Assembly (NCBI GenBank): GCA_030152145.1
Contig: JASLIL010000102.1
Coordinates: 1-64,000 of the forward strand
From: Tissierellales bacterium
Lineage (GTDB): Bacteria; Bacillota; Clostridia; Tissierellales; JASKZW01
Length of the DNA stretch: 64,000 nt
Direction of reading: 5' to 3'
Below are positions 32,657 to 41,912 of this stretch, in pieces (the stretch's first letter is position 1; every line of letters starts with the position of its first letter). The translations under genes and the position numbers were made by a program. The notes under the pieces are model-generated. The model did not search any database. It was not told the DNA's origin and was given only the letters and a program-made list of their open reading frames with translations.

Positions 32657-33031
32657 TTAAGCTAATTTTAATTCTTGGCTATTTTCCCATAGACCATGAA
32701 TATTACAATAGCTAGTAGCTATTAGATGTCCTGATGTTTCTGGTTTAAATCTTAAAGTAGCAAATGGTTCTGTGAAAGTTTCAAATTCACCATGTGCATT
32801 GAATTCAAATTCACCTAATTCTAGAGGGAATTTTCCTCCTTCAGGTAAGAAGTAAACTTTAATCCATCCAATGTGGTGTTCTAAAGTATTAGGGTGAGCT
32901 ATCTCTTCACCTATATTAACATTAACTTCTACAACTTCCCCTGCTTTAAATGATTCTGGTGCATTTATAACTGGTACGTGTTTCTCACCTTTCCAGTCTC
33001 CGCTTTGAATTAAATCTCCTAATTTTTTCAT
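32657..33031 (-). CDS. Superoxide reductase (neelaredoxin-type desulfoferrodoxin)
   Basis: 124 residues, the length of single-domain superoxide reductases that lack the N-terminal desulforedoxin domain. The iron ligands are visible: GEKHVP with E and H, NTLEHHIGWIKVYF with histidines, and SYCNIHGLW with the axial cysteine and histidine. The cytoplasmic enzyme reduces superoxide to peroxide without forming oxygen, typical of anaerobes. It is monocistronic, with a promoter at 33079-33108 and a terminator. I see no clear PerR box in its promoter. Confidence 0.93.
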   Translation of the reverse strand: MKKLGDLIQSGDWKGEKHVPVINAPESFKAGEVVEVNVNIGEEIAHPNTLEHHIGWIKVYFLPEGGKFPLELGEFEFNAHGEFETFTEPFATLRFKPETSGHLIATSYCNIHGLWENSQELKLA

Positions 33032-33078
33032 CTATTAATAGCCTCCTTAAAAATATGTTTCTAATCTTATCTAATCCT

Positions 33079-33108
33079 ATTATACCCTCATATTAAAAAT
33101 ATACTCAA
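33079..33108 (-). promoter_or_regulatory. Sigma-A promoter of the superoxide reductase gene
   Basis: On the minus strand TTGAGT (33108-33103), 18 bases, TATAAT (33084-33079). Confidence 0.7.
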
Positions 33109-33181
33109 AAAAATTTAATATTTTATTAAGCCTAGGTCATAGGGTATAATGAATTTAGGAAGAGGAAAGGAAGAAAAAATT

Positions 33182-34324
33182 ATGAAAAATATAGATTTAA
33201 TAGCAACAACAACCTTTGGTTTGGAAGCAGTAGTTAAGAGGGAACTCTTGAACCTAGGTTATGAGGATTTAGAGGTAGAAAATGGCAGGGTTACAGTTAA
33301 GAACTGTCAGGAGAAGGATATAGCTGTACTTAATCTTTGGTTAAGGTCAGCAGAAAGAGTTTTGGTTAAGGTTGGAGAGTTTAAGGCCCTTACCTTTGAT
33401 CAACTTTTTGAAAAAACCAAGGCCCTTCCTTGGGAAGAGTGGATAACTAAAAAGGCTGAGTTCCCTGTAGAGGGAAAATCTATAAATTCCAAGCTTTTCA
33501 GTATATCAGACTCTCAGGCTATAGTTAAAAAAGCTATAGTTGAAAGGCTAAAGGAAACCTATGACCTAGATTGGTTTGAAGAAACTGGAGAAAAATATAC
33601 TATAGAGGTTTCTCTTTTAAAGGATATAGCAACTCTCACCATAGACACTTCAGGTAGGGGACTTCACAAGAGAGGCTACAGGAAGGAATCTGTTATAGCA
33701 CCTATAAAGGAAACTCTTGCAGCAGCTATGGTTCAGCTTAGTTTTTGGAACAAGGACAGATTTCTCTTAGACCCTTTTTGTGGGTCAGGTACTATCTGTA
33801 TAGAGGCAGCTATGATTGCTAGAAATATGGCCCCAGGTCTTTACAGAAACTTCGCTGCAGAAGATTGGCCAAGAGTTAAAAAAGAGTATTGGAATGAGGC
33901 TAGACGTGAAGCTTGGGATAAGTTTGATGGAGACACTGAGCTTAGAATTATAGGTACAGATATAGACAGAAGGGCAGTAGATCATGCCAGGGAAAATGCT
34001 GAGAGCATTGGCCTGGAAGATGACATCCTGTTCCTTACTAAGGATTTTAGAGAATTTGATTTTACTGAGGAATATGGGGTAATAATCTCTAACCCACCTT
34101 ATGGAGATAGGCTTCTTGATGAACCTGAAGTTCATAGTCTTTATAGGGATATGGGTAATATTTTCAAGGCTTTGGAGACCTATTCAGTTTATATAATAAC
34201 TTCAGAAAAAGAGTTTGAAGATATATATGGTAAGAAGGCTGATAGGAAGAGGAAACTTTACAATGGTAGGATAGAAGTTGACTACTATCAGTATTATGGA
34301 CCAAGGCCTCCAAGAAAGGAGTAG
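33182..34324 (+). CDS. 23S rRNA (guanine-N2)-methyltransferase-like, THUMP plus UPF0020 (RlmL/YpsC family)
   Basis: 380 residues from the ATG at 33182 with AGGAAAGGAAG before it. An in-frame ATG at 33149 overlaps the -10 TATAAT (33145-33150) and would lie before the transcript start. A ferredoxin-like/THUMP N-terminus (~60-160) binds RNA. The catalytic domain has DPFCGSGTICIEAAMIARN with the SAM site and the NPPY motif SNPPYGDRL. The family makes m2G in 23S rRNA (G2445-type). The next gene starts two bases after its stop. Confidence 0.9.
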   Translation: MKNIDLIATTTFGLEAVVKRELLNLGYEDLEVENGRVTVKNCQEKDIAVLNLWLRSAERVLVKVGEFKALTFDQLFEKTKALPWEEWITKKAEFPVEGKSINSKLFSISDSQAIVKKAIVERLKETYDLDWFEETGEKYTIEVSLLKDIATLTIDTSGRGLHKRGYRKESVIAPIKETLAAAMVQLSFWNKDRFLLDPFCGSGTICIEAAMIARNMAPGLYRNFAAEDWPRVKKEYWNEARREAWDKFDGDTELRIIGTDIDRRAVDHARENAESIGLEDDILFLTKDFREFDFTEEYGVIISNPPYGDRLLDEPEVHSLYRDMGNIFKALETYSVYIITSEKEFEDIYGKKADRKRKLYNGRIEVDYYQYYGPRPPRKE

Positions 34325-34326
34325 TT

Positions 34327-34857
34327 ATGAAAATCTATACAAAAACTGGAGACAAGGGAACTACTAGCCTTTATGATGGGGTTAGGGTTTCTAAGGACAG
34401 CGTTAGGGTGGAAAGCTATGGTACAGTAGATGAGCTAGTTTCTCATTTGGGGCTGGCTAAAAACTTTGTTAATAATGATCAGCTTTATCAGGAAATTACA
34501 GAGATTCAAAATAAACTTTTCACAGTAGGTTCCAATCTGGCTACAGAGGACCCAGAAAAAATCAAGTACAAGATAGTTGAGGAAGATATTATAAGTCTAG
34601 AGGCTATTATAGATAAGTATATGAAGCTAATAGGACCACCAGAAGGCTTTATAATACCTGGAGCAGGCAAGGGATCTGGATTTCTTCATGTGGCAAGAAC
34701 TGTCTGCAGGAGATGTGAAAGAAGAATTATAAGCTTACAGGCTTTGACCTATGTAGATCCACTGCTTTTAAAATATGTAAACAGACTATCTGATGTCATA
34801 TATTCCATGGCTAGATTTGTGGAGGAAAAGGAACTTAAGGTAGATTATAACAAGTAA
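34327..34857 (+). CDS. ATP:cob(I)alamin adenosyltransferase, PduO type
   Basis: 176 residues. The ATP site YTKTGDKGTTSLYDG is at the N-terminus and the family signature LHVARTVCRRCERR with the catalytic arginines near residue 128-135. It makes adenosylcobalamin, the cofactor needed by the methylmalonyl-CoA mutase encoded at 55.6 kb. It is co-transcribed with the rRNA methyltransferase gene (2-base gap, no separate promoter), an unrelated partner. Confidence 0.93.
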   Translation: MKIYTKTGDKGTTSLYDGVRVSKDSVRVESYGTVDELVSHLGLAKNFVNNDQLYQEITEIQNKLFTVGSNLATEDPEKIKYKIVEEDIISLEAIIDKYMKLIGPPEGFIIPGAGKGSGFLHVARTVCRRCERRIISLQALTYVDPLLLKYVNRLSDVIYSMARFVEEKELKVDYNK

Positions 34858-34920
34858 ACGTTATCTTTTTAACAAATAGCTGGAAATCAGTTAAATTCAA
34901 GGATATAAAGGATAAATTCT

Positions 34921-34949
34921 TTGTCTTTTTAGCTAGCTTATGTTATTAT
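34921..34949 (+). promoter_or_regulatory. Sigma-A-like promoter of the PAS-phosphatase gene
   Basis: TTGTCT (34921-34926), 17 bases, TATTAT (34944-34949). Confidence 0.6.
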
Positions 34950-34986
34950 AAATTACAAGTACCTAATATATTTAGTAGGTGATTAG

Positions 34987-36117
34987 ATGCTAAAAAAAGA
35001 AGATTTAAAGGGGTTAGTAAATGATAGTAATAGGTATAGTGTGTTAAATTATCATGTCCTAGAAAGTATGGCTGATTGGGTTAGGGTAGTTGATAATAAT
35101 GGTAATGTTATCTATGCCAATAAGGCTATGAAAGAGGCATTAGGATCTAATATTATAAATGAAAAATGTTATAGCGTTCATGGTAGCGGTCAACCCTGTG
35201 GTTTTTGTATATCAAAGAGAAGTATGAGAACCCTTGAGACAGTTCAAAAGGAGGAGCTTATAGGTGATAGGCATTTTTCCGTTAAGAGTTCTCCGGTTTT
35301 AAATGATGAGGGCCATGCTATAGCAGCTGTTGAAGTTTTTAGAGATGTTACTAGAGAGAGAAGACTTGAAAATGAATTGATAGAGAAGAATAAGAAGATG
35401 AGTAATGATTTAAATTTTGCTAAAAGACTTCAAAGAAGAATTCTGCCTAAAAAAGGTGATTATATGGGCTTGGCTGTAGACCACCTCTATATGCCGTCTG
35501 AGATGCTTAGTGGAGATATGTATGATGTCTATAGCATAGATGAAGATAACATAGGTATATATATATGTGATGTGGTTGGCCATGGTGTTACAGCTTCTAT
35601 GATGACTATGTTTGTTAGACAAACGATGAGGGCTATTAAAGATGAGATTGCAAGTCCGGGAGAAGCCTTGACAGAGCTTCAAAAAAGGTTTATTAGCCTT
35701 AATCTTGAGATAGAAAAATACTTCACTATATTTTATGCAGTTTATAATACTAGAACTAGAGAATTAAAGTATTCTAATGCAGGTCACAACTGTATACCTA
35801 TTATGTATAACAAAAGAGAATTAAATTTATTAAAATCCACAGGATTTCCTATTTCCTTGCTTTTTAATGAAATATATTATAAAGAGAATTCCATTGTCCT
35901 TGATTTGGAGGATAGGGTGCTTTTTTATACAGATGGAATTACAGAGGTTAAAAACTTTGAAGGAATGGAGTTTGGTATAGAAAGATTGGCTTCAGTCGTA
36001 GAAGAGCATAGAGAAAAAGAAGATATTATAGATCAGATAATAGATAATGTTGAGAGATTTAGATGGGGAGAACAGGAAGACGATTTTGCAATGATTTTAA
36101 TAGAAATTAAGGAATAA
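34987..36117 (+). CDS. PAS domain plus PP2C-type (SpoIIE/RsbU family) serine phosphatase
   Basis: 376 residues. The N-terminal PAS domain (~25-125) contains a cysteine cluster (EKCYSVHGSGQPCGFCISK), a variant seen in sensor PAS domains that may bind metal or respond to redox. A coiled coil (RLENELIEKNKKM) leads to the SpoIIE phosphatase domain with metal-binding residues in MLSGDMYDVY, ICDVVGHGV, FYTDGITE and EDDFAM. Such proteins dephosphorylate anti-sigma antagonists or similar partners. It lacks the ten-helix membrane part of sporulation SpoIIE, so it is a general signalling phosphatase. No partner kinase is adjacent. Confidence 0.87.
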   Translation: MLKKEDLKGLVNDSNRYSVLNYHVLESMADWVRVVDNNGNVIYANKAMKEALGSNIINEKCYSVHGSGQPCGFCISKRSMRTLETVQKEELIGDRHFSVKSSPVLNDEGHAIAAVEVFRDVTRERRLENELIEKNKKMSNDLNFAKRLQRRILPKKGDYMGLAVDHLYMPSEMLSGDMYDVYSIDEDNIGIYICDVVGHGVTASMMTMFVRQTMRAIKDEIASPGEALTELQKRFISLNLEIEKYFTIFYAVYNTRTRELKYSNAGHNCIPIMYNKRELNLLKSTGFPISLLFNEIYYKENSIVLDLEDRVLFYTDGITEVKNFEGMEFGIERLASVVEEHREKEDIIDQIIDNVERFRWGEQEDDFAMILIEIKE

Positions 36118-36143
36118 AGATCTTGGAAACCAAGATCTTTATT
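36113..36143 (+). terminator. Hairpin after the phosphatase gene
   Basis: AATAAAGATCTTGG (36113-36126) is perfectly complementary to 36130-36143 with an AAA loop. The T-run is short (TTTATTCTAT), so some read-through into pgi is possible. Confidence 0.7.
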
Positions 36144-36161
36144 CTATAATGGAGGATTTTT

Positions 36162-37460
36162 ATGGAAACTATAAGTTTTGATTATTCCAAAAGCTTTATA
36201 AAGGAAGAAGAAATGCTAGCTATGGAGGGAATTTTAGAATCAAGTCATAGAGCTTTACATGAAAAAACTGGGCTGGGTAGTGACTTTACTGATTGGCTGG
36301 ACCTGCCAGAAAACTATGATAGGCAGGAGTTTTTAAGGATAAAGGCTGCTGGGGAGAGGATAAGAGGGAATTCTGATATTCTTTTAGTCGTAGGAATAGG
36401 AGGCTCTTACTTAGGAGCTAGGGCAGTTACGGAGGCACTGACTAGTAATTTTAATAGTCTGGAAAAGGATAGGAAAAATCCTCTTCTTATATATGTAGGT
36501 AATAATATGAGTAGTTCTTACATAGAGGAAGTTTTTCAAATCCTAGAAAATAAAGATTTTTCTATAAATGTTATATCAAAGTCTGGAACTACTACAGAGC
36601 CTGCACTGGCTTTTAGATTATTTAAGGAATATTTGGAAACTAGATATAGCGAGGAAGAATCTAAGGAGAGAATCTTTGTAACAACTGATAGAGAGAAGGG
36701 TGCCCTAAGAAGCTTGGCTGATAGGGAAGGCTATGAGAGCTTTATAATTCCAGATGGAGTGGGAGGTAGGTTTTCTGTTTTAACAGCTGTTGGGCTTTTG
36801 CCTATATGTGTAGCAGGCATAGATATAGATAACTTAATGGATGGCGCTAGAAGAGGCATGGAAGATTATGGACTTTTAAGTATTAGGGACAATCCAGCCT
36901 ATCAGTATGCTCTTGCTAGGAACATATTAAATAGAAGGGGTAAGGATATAGAGATTTTGGCTAACTATGAGCCAAAGCTTCTCTATTTTTCAGAGTGGTG
37001 GAAGCAGCTTTTTGGTGAAAGTGAAGGAAAGGATGGAAAAGGTATATTTCCTAGTTCTGTAAGTTTTACTACAGACTTACATTCTATGGGTCAATTAATA
37101 CAAGATGGTAGGAGAAATATGTTTGAAACAGTTATAAATGTGGAAAGACCTCAGTATGATATTTTCATGAAAAAAGATAGGGAAAACCTAGACGGTCTTA
37201 ATTATTTGGTGGACAAAAGTTTAGACCAGATAAATAAGAAAGCTATGGAGGCTACTATTTTAGCCCATGTGGATGGCGGTGTCCCAAATCTTATTATAAA
37301 CTTAGAGAGGCTGGATACTTTTTCTGTGGGAAAACTTATATATTTCTTTGAGAAGTCCTGTGCTATAAGTGGTTATATTCTAGGTGTTAATCCTTTTAAT
37401 CAACCTGGGGTTGAAGCTTATAAAAAGAATATGTTTAGGCTTTTAGGAAGGCCAGAATAA
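36162..37460 (+). CDS. pgi: Glucose-6-phosphate isomerase
   Basis: 432 residues, the length of Firmicutes Pgi. Motifs include [18 protein letters not shown] near residue 73, [16 protein letters not shown] (sugar-phosphate loop), [14 protein letters not shown] and the C-terminal [14 protein letters not shown] with the catalytic lysine. The cytoplasmic enzyme interconverts glucose-6-phosphate and fructose-6-phosphate; the latter also feeds GlmU substrate synthesis. It starts after GGAGG and ends at a bidirectional terminator. Confidence 0.95.
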   Translation: METISFDYSKSFIKEEEMLAMEGILESSHRALHEKTGLGSDFTDWLDLPENYDRQEFLRIKAAGERIRGNSDILLVVGIGGSYLGARAVTEALTSNFNSLEKDRKNPLLIYVGNNMSSSYIEEVFQILENKDFSINVISKSGTTTEPALAFRLFKEYLETRYSEEESKERIFVTTDREKGALRSLADREGYESFIIPDGVGGRFSVLTAVGLLPICVAGIDIDNLMDGARRGMEDYGLLSIRDNPAYQYALARNILNRRGKDIEILANYEPKLLYFSEWWKQLFGESEGKDGKGIFPSSVSFTTDLHSMGQLIQDGRRNMFETVINVERPQYDIFMKKDRENLDGLNYLVDKSLDQINKKAMEATILAHVDGGVPNLIINLERLDTFSVGKLIYFFEKSCAISGYILGVNPFNQPGVEAYKKNMFRLLGRPE

Positions 37461-37461
37461 A

Positions 37462-37483
37462 AAAGTAGCCCTAGGGCTACTTT
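37462..37483. terminator. Bidirectional terminator between pgi and murC
   Basis: AAAGTAGCCC (37462-37471), TA, GGGCTACTTT. The T-run is better on the minus strand, so it mainly ends murC. Confidence 0.8.
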
Positions 37484-37487
37484 AAGT

Positions 37488-38885
37488 TTATATGACTTTT
37501 TGCTCCACGCCTTCTACTAGTTCTTCTCCTATAAGATAAACATCTCCAGCTCCCATAGTTACCACTAAATCCCCTTCTTTAACATTATCTAGGAGATAAG
37601 TTTCTATTTCCTTGAAGTTTTCTATATAGACAGCCTTCATATTATTTTCTACTAACTTATTAACTAAGTCCTTGGAATGGATTTCGCCATTGTCGTTTTC
37701 ACGGGCAGCATATATATCCGTTATAATGATATTATCAGCATCAAAAAAAGCATTGCTAAACTCTTCTATTAAGAGCTTGGTTCTAGTATAGGTATGGGGT
37801 TGAAAAATACACCAAACCTTAGATTTTTTTTGCTTTAGTGCATGCAGGGCAGCCTTTATTTCTGTTGGATGGTGGGCATAATCATCCATTACCGTAAATC
37901 CATTTATGGTTCCCTTAAGTTCAAGTCTTCTATGGGTTCCATTGTAAAGTCCTAAAGATTTTATTATATCTTCTATAGATATTCCAAGAATATGACAGGC
38001 AGCTATAGTTGCCAGGGTGTTGTATATATTGTGGATTCCCATAACATTTAACTTTACCTTGTAAAGGCAATTTTGGTTTATCAGATCAAAGGATGGAAGT
38101 CCGTTTAAATCAAAGGAAATGTTATCAGCCCTGTAGTCAGCTTCTCTGTCAATGGCAAAGCTTATAACTTCAGCTTCTGTTTCTTCTATTACCCTTTGGG
38201 CATTAGGATCATCTAGGTTGATTATAAGATGCCCATCTTCCTGGATATTCTTAGTATATCCAATGAAGGTATCCACTATGTGGTCTAGATTTTTAAAGTA
38301 ATCTAGGTGATCCTCTTCCATATTTAATATAATAGCCATAGTAGGATAGTATTTAAGTACGTTTCCTTTGTATTCACAAGCTTCTGTAAGTAGATGTTCC
38401 CTATTTCCCAATCTAACATTTCCGCCTATATCATCTAGTTGGCCCCCTAGTAGAATTGTAGGGTCTAAGCTGGATTTACTTAGAACGCTGGCAATCATAC
38501 TAGTAGTAGAGGTTTTACCATGGGTTCCAGATACAGCTATGGAGTTTTGGTAGTTCTTTATAAGAGCTCCTAAAAAAGTAGCTCTATCAACAAGCTCTAT
38601 GCCTAGCTCTTTTGCTTTTAGAATCTCCACATTATCTTCTTTTATTGCATCTGTATATATACATAGGTCTATGTCCCTTGTAATATTACTGGCCCTATGG
38701 CCTATATTTATTTTAGCTCCATGATTTATTAAATCTTCAGTAACCTTGGATTTACTTCTATCAGTACCAGCTACAATATAGCCTTCTTTTAAAAGTATTT
38801 TAGCCAAGCCACTCATACTAATTCCACCAATACCTATAAAATATATATTTTCATAGTTCTTATCGTTAATATTGAATTCAAACAT
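37488..38885 (-). CDS. murC: UDP-N-acetylmuramate--L-alanine ligase
   Basis: 465 residues from the ATG at 38885, which has GGGAGGT nearby; an in-frame ATG 30 bases upstream lies before that site. Motifs are FIGIGGISMSGLA (UDP-sugar binding), SGTHGKTSTTSMIASVL (P-loop), EDHLDYF, and DDYAHHPTEIKAAL. The cytoplasmic Mur ligase adds L-Ala to UDP-MurNAc in peptidoglycan synthesis. It is monocistronic and convergent with pgi. A palindrome TATCATACTATGATA (38943-38957) lies in its promoter region. Confidence 0.94.
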   Translation of the reverse strand: MFEFNINDKNYENIYFIGIGGISMSGLAKILLKEGYIVAGTDRSKSKVTEDLINHGAKINIGHRASNITRDIDLCIYTDAIKEDNVEILKAKELGIELVDRATFLGALIKNYQNSIAVSGTHGKTSTTSMIASVLSKSSLDPTILLGGQLDDIGGNVRLGNREHLLTEACEYKGNVLKYYPTMAIILNMEEDHLDYFKNLDHIVDTFIGYTKNIQEDGHLIINLDDPNAQRVIEETEAEVISFAIDREADYRADNISFDLNGLPSFDLINQNCLYKVKLNVMGIHNIYNTLATIAACHILGISIEDIIKSLGLYNGTHRRLELKGTINGFTVMDDYAHHPTEIKAALHALKQKKSKVWCIFQPHTYTRTKLLIEEFSNAFFDADNIIITDIYAARENDNGEIHSKDLVNKLVENNMKAVYIENFKEIETYLLDNVKEGDLVVTMGAGDVYLIGEELVEGVEQKVI

Positions 38886-39107
38886 GAACTGACCTCCCAT
38901 AAACTCTAATTCCAAACTAAAAGATAATTCAATAAGAAATTATATCATACTATGATAATAATAAAAAGCAAGTAGAATTATTAGTTTGTCTACTTAATAA
39001 AAAATAGAAATAAATAAAGGGATTTTAAAAGTTTTATAGAATATATATAATAGTGGGGAAAGAATACAGAAAATTCACAAAAATTAAGTGTGGAAGGGGT
39101 GACATAT

Positions 39108-39404
39108 ATGGAAGTAACAGAAGTGAGAGTAAGAAAGGTGCAAGAGGACAGCAAGATGAAAGCAGTTGTTTCCGTTACATTTGACGAAGAGTTTGTAGTA
39201 CATGATATTAAGATTATTGATGGGAATGAAGGTTTGTTTGTGGCTATGCCAAGTAAGAGGATGGCAGATGGGGAATTCAGGGATACTGCCCACCCAATAA
39301 ATGGTAGTATGAGATCAAAATTAGAAAAAGCAGTATTTGATGAGTATAATAAGTACTTAGAGGAGAATACAGATAGTGGAGATAATGCAGAAATAGAGGA
39401 ATAA
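39108..39404 (+). CDS. spoVG: SpoVG regulatory RNA-binding protein
   Basis: 98 residues from the ATG at 39108 with AAGGGGTG as ribosome site; a GTG 18 bases earlier would place the site inside the gene. The conserved core is [11 protein letters not shown] and [18 protein letters not shown] followed by [13 protein letters not shown]. SpoVG binds nucleic acid, mainly RNA, and regulates division and surface genes also in non-sporulating bacteria. It heads the block spoVG-glmU-prs-pth-mfd conserved in Bacillus. A strong terminator separates it from glmU. Confidence 0.94.
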   Translation: MEVTEVRVRKVQEDSKMKAVVSVTFDEEFVVHDIKIIDGNEGLFVAMPSKRMADGEFRDTAHPINGSMRSKLEKAVFDEYNKYLEENTDSGDNAEIEE

Positions 39405-39409
39405 AGCAG

Positions 39410-39436
39410 AAAAAAGGACCCTAGGGTCCTTTTTTA
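39410..39436 (+). terminator. Rho-independent terminator of spoVG
   Basis: AAAAAGGACCC (39411-39421) pairs with GGGTCCTTTTT. Confidence 0.9.
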
Positions 39437-39540
39437 TTTGATATAATAGAATTAAAGTAAAAAAAATCATAATTATTATGGACATATAGAGTAAATAGGT
39501 TAAAATATTAGTGGACATGAATTAAAAATGAGGTGTTAAT

Positions 39541-40905
39541 ATGGATATTTCTATTATACTGGCAGCTGGTGAAGGTAGCAGGATGCAATCTAACAAGCCA
39601 AAAGTAATACATGAAATATGTGGTAAGCCCCTACTAAAGTATGTAATAGAGGCTAGTAAAAAAGCTGGTATAGAGAAGAACTACTGTATAGTTGGCCATG
39701 GAGCGGATAGAGTCAAATCAGCTGTAGGTGAGGATTCCACAGTAGACTATAGGAATCAACCAGTTGGTGAAAATTGCCCTTATGGTACAGGCTATGCTGT
39801 TATGCAGGCAGAAGATCTTATAGAGGATGATAATACTGTCCTTATATTATATGGAGACACTCCCTTAATAACTGAAAAGACCTTAAAGGATCTTTTAAGT
39901 TATCATAAAAAAGGGAGTTATAAGGGTACTGTTTTAACAGCAGAGGTAATGGATCCAACAGGCTATGGAAGGATAATCAGAGATGGTGATGGACAAGTTT
40001 TAAAAATAGTGGAAGAGAAGGATGCCAATAAGGATCAAGTTTTAATTAAGGAAATAAATTCAGGAATATATGTTTTTGATGGTAGGCTTCTAAAGGAGTC
40101 TTTAGGGAAGCTTACAAATGACAATGCTCAAAATGAGTACTATATAACTGATGTTATTCAAATCCTAAAGGACCAGGATCAGAAGGTTGGAGCCTATAAA
40201 ATGGAAGATTCCATAGAGATTCATGGAATTAATTCAAAGGTTCAGCTGGCTTTTTGTGAGAAGGTTATGAGAGATAGAATCAATGAAAGATGCATGATTA
40301 AGGGGGCTATACTTATAGATCCTTTAAACACCTATATAGAGGATGAGGTTACTATAGGCAAGGATACAGTAATTTATCCAGGAGTATTTTTAAAGGGAAA
40401 GACGACAATAGGTCAAGATGTAACTGTAGGAGAATATACTACAATAGTAGATAGCGAGATAGGAGATAATGTATATATTCATTCATCAGTTATAGAGAAG
40501 GCAAAGGTTGGAGAAGGTTCAAAAATAGGACCTCATGCTAGACTTAGACCTATGAGTGAGATTGGTAAAAATGTTAAAATCGGAAACTATGTAGAGATTA
40601 AAAATTCTACTATAGGTGATAATTCTAAGGCTTCACATCTGGCTTATGTAGGGGATGCAGAAGTTGGAAAAGATGTTAATATAGGTTGTGGAGTTGTCTT
40701 TGTCAACTATAATGGCAAGGATAAGTTTAAGACTTATGTAAAGGATAGGGCTTTTATAGGAAGTAATTCTAATTTAGTTGCACCAGTTACAATAAATGAA
40801 AATGCTTTTATAGCAGCAGGTTCAACTATTACTGAAGATGTTGAAGAAGCAAGTTTATCTATTGCCCGTGCAAGACAGGTTAATAAGAAAAATTGGGTGA
40901 AGTAA
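39541..40905 (+). CDS. glmU: Bifunctional UDP-N-acetylglucosamine pyrophosphorylase / glucosamine-1-phosphate N-acetyltransferase
   Basis: 454 residues, full length. The N-terminal nucleotidyltransferase has LAAGEGSRMQSNKPKVIHEI and LYGDTPLIT; the C-terminal half is a left-handed beta-helix of hexapeptide repeats (IGKDTVIYPG, IGNYVEIKNSTIGD) ending in the acetyl-CoA-binding ASHLAYVGDAEVG and IGCGVVFVNYNGKDK. It makes UDP-GlcNAc for cell wall synthesis. It is followed by prs after 38 bases, as in Bacillus. Confidence 0.96.
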   Translation: MDISIILAAGEGSRMQSNKPKVIHEICGKPLLKYVIEASKKAGIEKNYCIVGHGADRVKSAVGEDSTVDYRNQPVGENCPYGTGYAVMQAEDLIEDDNTVLILYGDTPLITEKTLKDLLSYHKKGSYKGTVLTAEVMDPTGYGRIIRDGDGQVLKIVEEKDANKDQVLIKEINSGIYVFDGRLLKESLGKLTNDNAQNEYYITDVIQILKDQDQKVGAYKMEDSIEIHGINSKVQLAFCEKVMRDRINERCMIKGAILIDPLNTYIEDEVTIGKDTVIYPGVFLKGKTTIGQDVTVGEYTTIVDSEIGDNVYIHSSVIEKAKVGEGSKIGPHARLRPMSEIGKNVKIGNYVEIKNSTIGDNSKASHLAYVGDAEVGKDVNIGCGVVFVNYNGKDKFKTYVKDRAFIGSNSNLVAPVTINENAFIAAGSTITEDVEEASLSIARARQVNKKNWVK

Positions 40906-40943
40906 CAAGCTTTAATAAGATAAATTAGGAGGAATATATAAAG

Positions 40944-41897
40944 ATGAATCTAGGAAAAGGACCAATCAAAGTATTTACAGGAAATGCAAATCCTGAGTTA
41001 GTAGAAGAGGTATGTAAGGAGTTAGGAGTACCTGTAGGAGAATGTGAAGTAGGAAGATTTAGTGATGGAGAAAGCTTTGTTGATATTGCAGAAACTGTAA
41101 GGGGTAGAGATGTTTTTATAATTCAACCAACTTGTAGTCCGGTTAATGATCATTTAATGGAAATGTTAATCTTTATTGATGCTTGTAAGAGAGCTTCAGC
41201 TGGTAGAATTAATGCAGTAATTCCTTATTATGGATATGCAAGACAAGATAGAAAGACAAAGGCTAGAGAACCTATAACTGCAAAATTAGTAGCAGATTTA
41301 CTTACAGTAGCTGGAATTGATAGGGTTGTTACTATGGATCTACATGCTGGACAAATTCAAGGATACTTTGATAAGCCAGTAGACCATTTATCAGGTATAG
41401 CTACCTTAGCTGAGTACTTTAAAAATTCAGACCTAGCTAAGGAAGACACAGTTATTGTTTCACCTGACCTAGGAGGAGTTACTAGAGCCAGAGCATTTGC
41501 TAACATATTAGATATGCCGATAGCCATAATTGAAAAAAGAAGACCTAAGGCTAATGTATCTGAAGTTATGAATGTTATTGGAGATATAGAGGGTAAAAAT
41601 GTTATTATAGTTGACGATATTATAGATACAGCAGGCACTATAACTAAGGCAGCAGCAGTTCTACAGGACTTTGGAGCTAAGAGAGTGTTCGCAGCAGCAA
41701 CTCACCCAGTTCTTTCAGGACCAGCAGTAGAGAGAATAGAAAGCTCAGTTATAGAGAAGTTTGTAATCTCAAATACAATTCCTCTAGCCGAGGAAAAGAG
41801 AATAGACAAAATTGACGTGGTTTCAGTAGCACCTATCTTTGCAGAAGCTATAAGAAGAATCCATGACAATGAGTCAGTTAGTATACTTTTTGACTAG
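40944..41897 (+). CDS. prs: Ribose-phosphate pyrophosphokinase
   Basis: 317 residues. Motifs: FSDGESFVDIAETVRG (ribose-5-phosphate region), PYYGYARQDRK (ATP loop), DLHAGQIQGYF and the PRPP-binding loop VDDIIDTAGT. It makes PRPP for nucleotide and cofactor synthesis, the co-substrate used by Hpt encoded at 53 kb. The start has TTAGGAGG. It is co-directional with glmU and pth. Confidence 0.96.
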   Translation: MNLGKGPIKVFTGNANPELVEEVCKELGVPVGECEVGRFSDGESFVDIAETVRGRDVFIIQPTCSPVNDHLMEMLIFIDACKRASAGRINAVIPYYGYARQDRKTKAREPITAKLVADLLTVAGIDRVVTMDLHAGQIQGYFDKPVDHLSGIATLAEYFKNSDLAKEDTVIVSPDLGGVTRARAFANILDMPIAIIEKRRPKANVSEVMNVIGDIEGKNVIIVDDIIDTAGTITKAAAVLQDFGAKRVFAAATHPVLSGPAVERIESSVIEKFVISNTIPLAEEKRIDKIDVVSVAPIFAEAIRRIHDNESVSILFD

Positions 41898-41912
41898 AAA
41901 CGAGGTAGTGAT

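Noticed and set aside
33149..33181. Upstream start for the RlmL-like gene
   Set aside because: This ATG overlaps the -10 TATAAT, so it would not be in the transcript; the ATG at 33182 has a ribosome site.
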